From contig NZ_DFUE01000067.1 in assembly GCF_002379585.1 (NCBI RefSeq), forward strand, positions 1 to 17,726: a DNA stretch of 17,726 bases. The letters are read 5' to 3'. This stretch comes from Pseudomonas sp. UBA4194 (lineage in GTDB: Bacteria > Pseudomonadota > Gammaproteobacteria > Pseudomonadales > Pseudomonadaceae). The translations under genes and the position numbers were made by a program. Positions 7,107-12,556 of this stretch are shown here, one piece after another. Within the stretch, counting starts at the first letter, position 1, and each line of letters starts with the position of its first letter. Below the pieces are notes generated by a model that worked only from the letters and a program-made list of their open reading frames with translations, did no database searches and was not told the origin of the DNA.

Positions 7107-7805
7107 ATGCTCCAAGTCGAAAAGCTTCATCAGTACTACGGCGGCAGTCACATCCTGCGCGGCCTCTCGTTCGACGTGAAGGTCGGCGAAGTGACCTGCC
7201 TGCTCGGCCGCAACGGCGTTGGCAAGACCACCTTGCTCAAATGCCTGATGGGGCTGATTCCCGCCAAGGAAGGCAGCGTCGCCTGGGAGGGCAAGCCGAT
7301 CACCGCCTTCAAACCCCACCAGCGGGTGCATGCCGGTATCGCCTACGTCCCGCAGGGCCGGGAAATCTTCGGCCGCCTGACCGTGGAGGAGAACCTGCTG
7401 ATGGGGCTGTCGCGCTTTCCAGGTTCGCAGGCCAAGGAAGTACCGCCCTTCATCTACGAGTTGTTCCCCGTACTGCTGCAGATGAAACACCGGCGCGGGG
7501 GCGATCTGTCGGGAGGCCAGCAGCAACAGTTGGCCATCGGCCGCGCCCTGGCCAGCCGCCCACGGCTGCTGATCCTGGACGAGCCCACTGAAGGGATTCA
7601 ACCTTCGGTGATCAAGGAAATCGGCGTGGTGATCAAGAAGCTGGCGGCCAGGGGCGACATGGCGATTCTGCTGGTGGAGCAGTTCTACGATTTTGCCGCG
7701 GAGCTGGCGGACCAGTATCTGGTGATGTCCCGGGGTGAGATCGTGCAGCAAGGTCGCGGTGAAAATATGGAAACCGAGGGTGTACGCGGCCTGGTAACCA
7801 TTTAA
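7107..7805 (+). CDS. urtE: Urea ABC transporter ATP-binding protein UrtE
   Basis: Second ATPase of the urea transporter, LivF-like, 232 residues, normal length. Walker A is GRNGVGKT at residues 34-41, the signature is LSGGQ at 134-138, Walker B ends LILDEP with D158 and E159, and the H-loop is replaced by VEQFYD, as is common in the LivF branch (Q for H). It starts directly with the ABC domain (MLQVEKLHQYYGGSHILRG). AAGGA lies 9 bases before the ATG. It is the last urt gene, and ureD follows after 34 bases without a visible terminator, so transport and hydrolysis genes are probably co-transcribed. Confidence 0.95.
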   Translation: MLQVEKLHQYYGGSHILRGLSFDVKVGEVTCLLGRNGVGKTTLLKCLMGLIPAKEGSVAWEGKPITAFKPHQRVHAGIAYVPQGREIFGRLTVEENLLMGLSRFPGSQAKEVPPFIYELFPVLLQMKHRRGGDLSGGQQQQLAIGRALASRPRLLILDEPTEGIQPSVIKEIGVVIKKLAARGDMAILLVEQFYDFAAELADQYLVMSRGEIVQQGRGENMETEGVRGLVTI

Positions 7806-7839
7806 CCTGACGCCCTGATCAAGAAAAGACTCGTTCCCC

Positions 7840-8679
7840 ATGAATCTACCCGTCACCCCCCTGCTCTACACGCCCAGCTGGCATGCCCGGCTGGAGCTGG
7901 GCTACGAGCGCTTTGGCGACAGCACCCGGCCGACGCTACGCCGGCATCTGGGTCCGCTACGGGTGCAGAAGCATCTGTACGCGGAGGGGCCCGAGGTGTG
8001 CCAGCACATCATCGTGCACCCCCCAGGGGGCATTGCCGGCGGCGATCGGCTCGACATCAGTGCCCGAGTGGGTGCCGATGCCTGGGCACAATTGACCAGC
8101 CCCGGCGCGGCCAAATGGTATCGGGCGGCCAGCCCGGCTTATCAGACGCTCGCGTTGAGCGTAGCGCCCGGCGCCACGCTGGAGTGGATGCCCCAGGAGA
8201 CTATCGTCTACAGCGCGGCCCAGGCTGAGCTGGAAACCTCCATCGACCTGCAGGGCGATGCCCGTCTGTTGTATTGGGATATCGTCGCGGTCGGCCGACC
8301 GGCCGCCGCGGAGCGGTTCGACCGGGGGCACTTCCAGTCCAGGCTTCAGATTCGCCGCGACGGACGCTTGTTGTGGCATGAACGCCAACGTGTCGAAGGC
8401 AATGATGGTTTGCTGGATTCGCCCATCGGCTTGAATGGCAAGCCGGTGTTCGCCACCTTGCTGGTGACCGGGGAGATCGAACCGGCGCTGCTGGAGCAGT
8501 GCCGCGAACGGTCGACCCGGGTGCGCGGCGACCTGAGCCAGTTGCCTGGGTTGCTGGTGGCGCGGTGCCTGGCCGATGAAGCCCTGCATGCCCGCGACTG
8601 GCTGATCGAATTGTGGACGCTGCTGCGCCCGGCCCTGCTGGGCCGTGAAGCGCTGGCGCCTCGAATCTGGAGCACATGA
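7840..8679 (+). CDS. ureD: Urease accessory protein UreD
   Basis: Scaffold protein of the urease maturation complex, 279 residues. In the known pathway UreD binds apo-urease and, with UreF and UreG, delivers nickel supplied by UreE to the active site. The conserved family segment PPGGIAGGD is at residues 61-69, followed by LTSPGAAKWYR. The start MNLPVTPLLYTPSWHARLEL is typical of proteobacterial UreD. The Shine-Dalgarno is poor (AAGAAAAG, rather distant). UreF and UreG are absent from this window, so it must rely on genes elsewhere. A REP array follows immediately after the stop. Confidence 0.95.
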   Translation: MNLPVTPLLYTPSWHARLELGYERFGDSTRPTLRRHLGPLRVQKHLYAEGPEVCQHIIVHPPGGIAGGDRLDISARVGADAWAQLTSPGAAKWYRAASPAYQTLALSVAPGATLEWMPQETIVYSAAQAELETSIDLQGDARLLYWDIVAVGRPAAAERFDRGHFQSRLQIRRDGRLLWHERQRVEGNDGLLDSPIGLNGKPVFATLLVTGEIEPALLEQCRERSTRVRGDLSQLPGLLVARCLADEALHARDWLIELWTLLRPALLGREALAPRIWST

Positions 8680-8690
8680 GTAAATTTTGC

Positions 8691-8725
8691 CGGCCCTATC
8701 GCGGGCAGAGCCCGCTCCCACAGGG
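8691..8725 (-). repeat. REP unit 1 of the ureD-ureA array (inverted)
   Basis: CGGCCCTATCGCGGGC followed by AGAGCCCGCTCCCACAGGG. It is the reverse complement of units 2-4, so units 1 and 2 form a head-to-head pair of the kind called BIME in other bacteria. Confidence 0.85.
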
Positions 8726-8747
8726 ATCTTCAGTGGCTGCAGATCAC

Positions 8748-8780
8748 CCGTAGGAGCGGGCTCTGCCCGCGATAGGGCCA
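8748..8780 (+). repeat. REP unit 2 of the ureD-ureA array
   Basis: Contains GGAGCGGGCTCTGCCCGC then GATAGGGCC. The core GCGGGC-TCT-GCCCGC is a perfect 6-base stem with a three-base loop. Confidence 0.85.
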
Positions 8781-8820
8781 ATACTGCCTTCCCACAGGTG
8801 ATCTGCAGTGCACTGATGAT

Positions 8821-8854
8821 CCCTGTGGGAGCGGGCTCTGCCCGCGATAGGGCC
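8821..8854 (+). repeat. REP unit 3 of the ureD-ureA array
   Basis: Same core as unit 2, 76 bases downstream. The spacer before it (8779-8820) is nearly identical to the spacer before unit 4 (8852-8896), including GGTGATCTGCAGTGCACTG, so unit plus spacer was tandemly duplicated. Confidence 0.85.
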
Positions 8855-8894
8855 ATTACTGCCCTCCCACAGGTGATCTGCAGTGCACTGCAGA

Positions 8895-8927
8895 TCCCTG
8901 TAGGAGCGGGCTCTGCCCGCGAAGGGC
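8895..8927 (+). repeat. REP unit 4 of the ureD-ureA array
   Basis: Same core as units 2 and 3, 74 bases after unit 3, with GAAGGGCC instead of GATAGGGCC at its end. It lies 34 bases before the ureA start and leaves the ureA ribosome binding site (AAGGA, 8951-8955) free. Confidence 0.85.
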
Positions 8928-8961
8928 CATTACTGCCAATGAAGATTTCAAAGGAACACGC

Positions 8962-9264
8962 ATGGACCTGACACCAAGGGAAAAAGACAAACTGCTGATC
9001 TTCACCGCCGGTTTGGTGGCCGAACGGCGCCTGGCCCGGGGCGTGAAGTTGAACTACCCGGAAGCCATGGCACTGATTTCCGCCGCGCTGCTCGAAGGCG
9101 CTCGCGATGGCCAGACCGTGGCGCAGCTGATGCATTACGGCACCACCCTGCTCAGCCGTGAACAGGTGATGGAAGGCGTGCCCGAGATGATCCCCGAGAT
9201 CCAGGTGGAAGCCACTTTCCCGGACGGTACCAAACTGGTCACCGTGCACCAACCGATTCCCTGA
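8962..9264 (+). CDS. ureA: Urease subunit gamma UreA
   Basis: Smallest structural subunit of urease, 100 residues, the exact usual size. The whole protein matches the family: MDLTPREKDKLLIFTAGLVA at the start, LARGVKLNYPEAMALISA, then LLSREQVMEGVPEMI and a C-terminus ending VTVHQPIP. It packs with UreB and UreC in the (alpha-beta-gamma)3 cytoplasmic enzyme. AAGGA is 6 bases before the ATG. The gene follows the REP array after ureD and is followed after 11 bases by an acetyltransferase gene rather than by ureB. Confidence 0.97.
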   Translation: MDLTPREKDKLLIFTAGLVAERRLARGVKLNYPEAMALISAALLEGARDGQTVAQLMHYGTTLLSREQVMEGVPEMIPEIQVEATFPDGTKLVTVHQPIP

Positions 9265-9275
9265 GGCCCTGGCTC

Positions 9276-9806
9276 ATGACGTACATCATTCGTGATGCCG
9301 TACCCGCCGACCTGCCCGCGGTACGCGACATCTACAACGACGCGGTGCTCAACACCACGGCGATCTGGAACGAGCAACCGGTCGACCTGGCCAACCGTCA
9401 GGCCTGGTTCGACGCACGCCAGGTCCAGGCCTATCCGATTCTGGTGGCCGTGGACCAGCTCGACGCCGTTGTGGGCTACGCTTCCTATGGCGACTGGCGG
9501 CCTTTCGAAGGCTTTCGCCACAGCGTCGAACATTCGGTCTATGTACGCGCCGATCAGCGCGGCAAGGGCCTGGGCCCTCAGTTGCTCGATGCATTGATCG
9601 AACGCGCCCGGGCCGGCAACAAACACGTCATGGTGGCGGCCATCGAAAGTGGCAACGCTGCTTCCATTCGCTTGCACGAGCGCCTGGGTTTCAAGATCAC
9701 GGGGCAGATGCCGCAAGTGGGCATCAAGTTCGGCCGCTGGCTGGACCTGACCTTCATGCAATTGATCCTGAACCCCGGCGCGCCTCCTCCCAGCGTCAAG
9801 GAGTAA
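9276..9806 (+). CDS. GNAT N-acetyltransferase, PA4866/MddA/Pat-like
   Basis: Cytoplasmic GNAT enzyme of 176 residues that would transfer acetyl from acetyl-CoA to an amine. The acetyl-CoA pyrophosphate-binding motif QRGKGLG is at residues 94-100. Family hallmarks are DIYNDAVLNTTAIWNEQPVD near the N-terminus, GYASYGDWRPFEGFRHSVEHSVYV before the motif, and IESGNAASIRLHERLGF after it. From memory this is very close to P. aeruginosa PA4866, an acetyltransferase of methionine sulfoximine and methionine sulfone, and to MddA/YncA and phosphinothricin acetyltransferases. PA4866 sits at the same place between ureA and ureB, so the synteny is established. The substrate in this organism is inferred. It starts 11 bases after ureA and ends 5 bases before the next GNAT gene, so it is in the operon. 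Confidence 0.93.
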   Translation: MTYIIRDAVPADLPAVRDIYNDAVLNTTAIWNEQPVDLANRQAWFDARQVQAYPILVAVDQLDAVVGYASYGDWRPFEGFRHSVEHSVYVRADQRGKGLGPQLLDALIERARAGNKHVMVAAIESGNAASIRLHERLGFKITGQMPQVGIKFGRWLDLTFMQLILNPGAPPPSVKE

Positions 9807-9811
9807 GCCCG

Positions 9812-10333
9812 ATGAATGCCGCTCAACTGCGCCGCGTCACCGTTGAAAGCTTCGCCCATTACCGCCCTGGCCTGGTCGACCTGCTGCTCGATGCCATCGA
9901 GCACAACGCCTCGATCGGTTTCATGGCCGGGACCAGCGTCGAAGACGCCGGCCGGTACTTCGATGAGGTGAAGGAACGGATCGCCCAGGGCGACATGGTG
10001 CAGTGGGCGGTGGTGATGGATGAGCGGGTGCTGGCCAGCGTGCAGCTGGTGTTCTGCCAGCGACCCAATGGCTTGAAGCGCTGCGAGGTGCGCAAGCTGC
10101 TGGTGCGCGCCGACGCCCAGCGTCGTGGCCTGGGCCAGCAGATGATGAACGCCGTGGAAGAAGTGGCGCGGCAGAAACAGCGTGGTTTGATCTACCTGGA
10201 CACCGAAGCCGGCTCCATCGCCGAAACCTTTTACCTGGCCCAGGGCTACAAGCGTGCGGGGCAGATCCCCGACTTCGCCTGTACCCCCGACGGGCACTAC
10301 AAAGCCACCGCTTTCTTCTACAAGACCCTTTGA
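9812..10333 (+). CDS. GNAT N-acetyltransferase, tabtoxin-resistance (TTR)-like
   Basis: Second GNAT enzyme, 173 residues, unrelated in detail to the first. The acetyl-CoA motif is QRRGLG at residues 103-108. The N-terminus AQLRRVTVESFAHYRPGL, the central CQRPNGLKRCEVRKL and the C-terminal YLDTEAGSIAETFY with FACTPDGHYKATAFFYKTL correspond, from memory, to the tabtoxin-resistance protein TTR of P. syringae pv. tabaci. TTR acetylates tabtoxinine-beta-lactam, an inhibitor of glutamine synthetase. Whether this enzyme shares that substrate is not shown by sequence alone. AAGGAG overlapping the end of the preceding gene is 8 bases from the ATG, and ureB starts 11 bases after its stop, so it is translated within the urease operon. 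Confidence 0.9.
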   Translation: MNAAQLRRVTVESFAHYRPGLVDLLLDAIEHNASIGFMAGTSVEDAGRYFDEVKERIAQGDMVQWAVVMDERVLASVQLVFCQRPNGLKRCEVRKLLVRADAQRRGLGQQMMNAVEEVARQKQRGLIYLDTEAGSIAETFYLAQGYKRAGQIPDFACTPDGHYKATAFFYKTL

Positions 10334-10344
10334 GGACTGACTGC

Positions 10345-10650
10345 ATGATCCCTGGCCAATACCAGATCCAGCCCGGTGACATCGAACTGAACGCAGGGCG
10401 CCGCACCCTCAGCCTGACCGTGGCCAACAGCGGCGACCGGCCGATTCAGGTCGGCTCGCACTACCATTTTTTCGAAACCAACGACGCCCTGACCTTCGAC
10501 CGCGCCGCCAGCCGTGGCATGCGCCTGAACATTCCAGCGGGCACCGCGGTGCGCTTCGAGCCGGGGCAGAGCCGTGAGGTCGAGCTGGTTGACCTGGCGG
10601 GGTTGCGCCGGGTGTATGGCTTTGCCGGGCGGGTGATGGGCGAGCTTTGA
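10345..10650 (+). CDS. ureB: Urease subunit beta UreB
   Basis: Structural urease subunit of 101 residues, normal size. Conserved features are MIPGQYQ at the start with GDIELN soon after, the segment RPIQVGSHYHFFETN, AASRGMRLNIPAGTAVRFEPG, and the C-terminal YGFAGRVMGEL. The ATG at 10345 is preferred over an in-frame TTG at 10330 because GAGGA lies 8 bases before it and the protein then begins exactly as other UreB do. It is separated from ureA by the two acetyltransferase genes, although UreA and UreB are needed in equal amounts. Confidence 0.97.
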   Translation: MIPGQYQIQPGDIELNAGRRTLSLTVANSGDRPIQVGSHYHFFETNDALTFDRAASRGMRLNIPAGTAVRFEPGQSREVELVDLAGLRRVYGFAGRVMGEL

Positions 10651-10724
10651 TTTTTTGATTCGTTGAGTACCCAGACGCGATTGGTCTGGCCTCCTCACCG
10701 CCTAATCCTGAACAAGGACCCGAA

Positions 10725-12425
10725 ATGAAGATTTCCAGACAAGCCTACGCCGACATGTTCGGCCCCACCGTAGGCGACAAGGTGCGCCTGGCCGATACCG
10801 ACCTGTGGATCGAAGTCGAGAAAGACTTCACCACCTACGGCGAAGAAGTGAAGTTCGGCGGCGGCAAGGTGATCCGCGATGGCATGGGCCAGGGTCAGCT
10901 GCTGGCCGCCGAAGTGGTCGACACCTTGATCACCAATGCCCTGATCATCGATCACTGGGGCATCGTCAAGGCCGATGTCGGCCTCAAGGACGGCCGCATC
11001 GCCGCCATCGGCAAGGCCGGCAATCCTGACATCCAGCCCGACGTGACCATCGCCGTGGGCGCCAGCACCGAGGTGATCGCCGGTGAAGGCATGATCCTCA
11101 CCGCCGGGGGTATCGACACCCACATCCACTTCATCTGCCCGCAGCAGATCGAAGAAGCGCTGATGAGCGGCGTCACCACCATGATCGGCGGTGGCACGGG
11201 CCCCGCCACCGGCACCAATGCCACCACCTGCACCTCCGGGCCGTGGCACATGGCGCGCATGCTGCAGGCTGCAGACGCGTTCGCCATGAACATCGGCTTC
11301 ACCGGCAAGGGCAACGCCAGCCTCCCGGAACCGCTGATCGAGCAGGTCAAGGCGGGGGCCATCGGCCTGAAGCTGCACGAAGACTGGGGCACCACCCCGG
11401 CCGCCATCGACAACTGCCTGAGCGTGGCGGACCAGTACGACGTGCAGGTGGCCATCCACACCGACACCCTCAACGAGTCCGGCTTCGTGGAAACCACCCT
11501 GGCCGCCTTCAAGGGACGCACCATCCACACCTATCACACCGAAGGCGCCGGCGGTGGGCATGCCCCGGACATCATCAAGGCCTGCGGCTTCGCCAACGTT
11601 CTGCCCAGCTCCACCAACCCGACCCGGCCGTTCACCCGCAACACCATCGACGAGCACCTGGACATGTTGATGGTTTGCCATCACCTGGACCCCAGCATCG
11701 CCGAGGACGTGGCCTTTGCCGAAAGCCGTATCCGCCGTGAAACCATCGCCGCCGAAGACATCCTCCACGACCTGGGGGCTTTCTCCATGATCAGCTCCGA
11801 CAGCCAGGCCATGGGCCGGGTGGGCGAGGTGATCACGCGGACCTGGCAAACCGCCGACAAGATGAAGAAGCAGCGCGGGCCACTGGCCGAGGACGCGGCC
11901 GGCAATGACAATTTCCGCGCCAAGCGCTACATCGCCAAGTACACCATCAACCCGGCGATCACCCACGGCATCAGCCACGAAGTGGGCTCGGTGGAAGTGG
12001 GCAAGTGGGCCGACCTGGTGCTATGGCGACCTGCATTCTTCGGGGTGAAACCGACCCTGATCCTCAAGGGCGGCGCCATCGCCGCCAGTCTGATGGGCGA
12101 CGCCAACGCCTCGATTCCCACCCCGCAACCGGTGCACTACCGCCCGATGTTCGCCAGCTTCGGCGGCTCCCGGCATGCCACCAGCCTAACCTTCATCAGC
12201 CAGGCGGCGTTGGACGCCGGGGTGCCGGAGCAGTTGGGCTTGAAGAAGCAGATCGGCGTGGTGAAAGGCTGCCGTTCGGTGCAGAAAACCGACCTGATCC
12301 ACAACGGCTACCTGCCGAGCATCGATGTCGATCCGCAGACCTACCAGGTCAAGGCCGATGGTGTGCTGCTGTGGTGCGAGCCGGCTGAAGTACTGCCGAT
12401 GGCACAACGGTATTTCCTGTTCTGA
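10725..12425 (+). CDS. ureC: Urease subunit alpha UreC
   Basis: Catalytic subunit of urease, 566 residues. It hydrolyses urea to ammonia and carbamate at a di-nickel centre. All expected residues are present, each one lower than Klebsiella numbering: nickel ligands H133, H135, H245, H271 and D359; K216, the lysine that is carbamylated to bridge the nickels, in GLKLHEDWG; H218, which binds the substrate; and catalytic H319 in the flap segment MVCHHLDP. The enzyme should therefore be active if nickel is inserted. AAGGA is 6 bases before the ATG. The ureB-ureC gap of 74 bases has no hairpin of note. A strong REP-like hairpin follows the stop, and ureEFG do not. Confidence 0.98.
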   Translation: MKISRQAYADMFGPTVGDKVRLADTDLWIEVEKDFTTYGEEVKFGGGKVIRDGMGQGQLLAAEVVDTLITNALIIDHWGIVKADVGLKDGRIAAIGKAGNPDIQPDVTIAVGASTEVIAGEGMILTAGGIDTHIHFICPQQIEEALMSGVTTMIGGGTGPATGTNATTCTSGPWHMARMLQAADAFAMNIGFTGKGNASLPEPLIEQVKAGAIGLKLHEDWGTTPAAIDNCLSVADQYDVQVAIHTDTLNESGFVETTLAAFKGRTIHTYHTEGAGGGHAPDIIKACGFANVLPSSTNPTRPFTRNTIDEHLDMLMVCHHLDPSIAEDVAFAESRIRRETIAAEDILHDLGAFSMISSDSQAMGRVGEVITRTWQTADKMKKQRGPLAEDAAGNDNFRAKRYIAKYTINPAITHGISHEVGSVEVGKWADLVLWRPAFFGVKPTLILKGGAIAASLMGDANASIPTPQPVHYRPMFASFGGSRHATSLTFISQAALDAGVPEQLGLKKQIGVVKGCRSVQKTDLIHNGYLPSIDVDPQTYQVKADGVLLWCEPAEVLPMAQRYFLF

Positions 12426-12432
12426 GTGCAGC

Positions 12433-12464
12433 GCTCCCTTCGCGGGCAAGCCTGCGAAGGGAGC
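12433..12464. terminator. Strong hairpin after ureC, REP-like
   Basis: GCTCCCTTCGC pairs perfectly with GCGAAGGGAGC (11 bases), with further inner pairing around GGGCAAGCCT. It begins 8 bases after the ureC stop and probably ends or protects the urease transcript. No U-tract follows, so a Rho-independent terminator is not certain. Confidence 0.55.
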
Positions 12465-12556
12465 CGCACGGGCGATACCAGCACATCTATCTACCGCCAT
12501 CGCGCCACCCCCACTGCGTACCGTTGCGCTTCATTTCTCACGCACGGAACGCCCCC

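Noticed and set aside
5838..7856. Antisense open frame of 672 codons opposite urtC, urtD and urtE
   Set aside because: Shadow of three confident genes; no domain or ribosome binding site supports it.
8691..8927. Regular repeats considered as a CRISPR array
   Set aside because: The spacers are duplicated, not unique, one unit is inverted, the units match REP elements elsewhere in the window, and no cas genes are present.
8687..8971. Small plus-strand frame between ureD and ureA with repeated VGAGSARDRA peptides
   Set aside because: The peptide repeats are translations of the REP palindromes, and the frame overlaps the ureA start. It should not be annotated as a hypothetical protein.
7957..9252. 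Antisense open frame across ureD, the REP array and ureA
   Set aside because: It reads repeated AEPAPTG-type peptides from the REP units and is opposite ureD and ureA.
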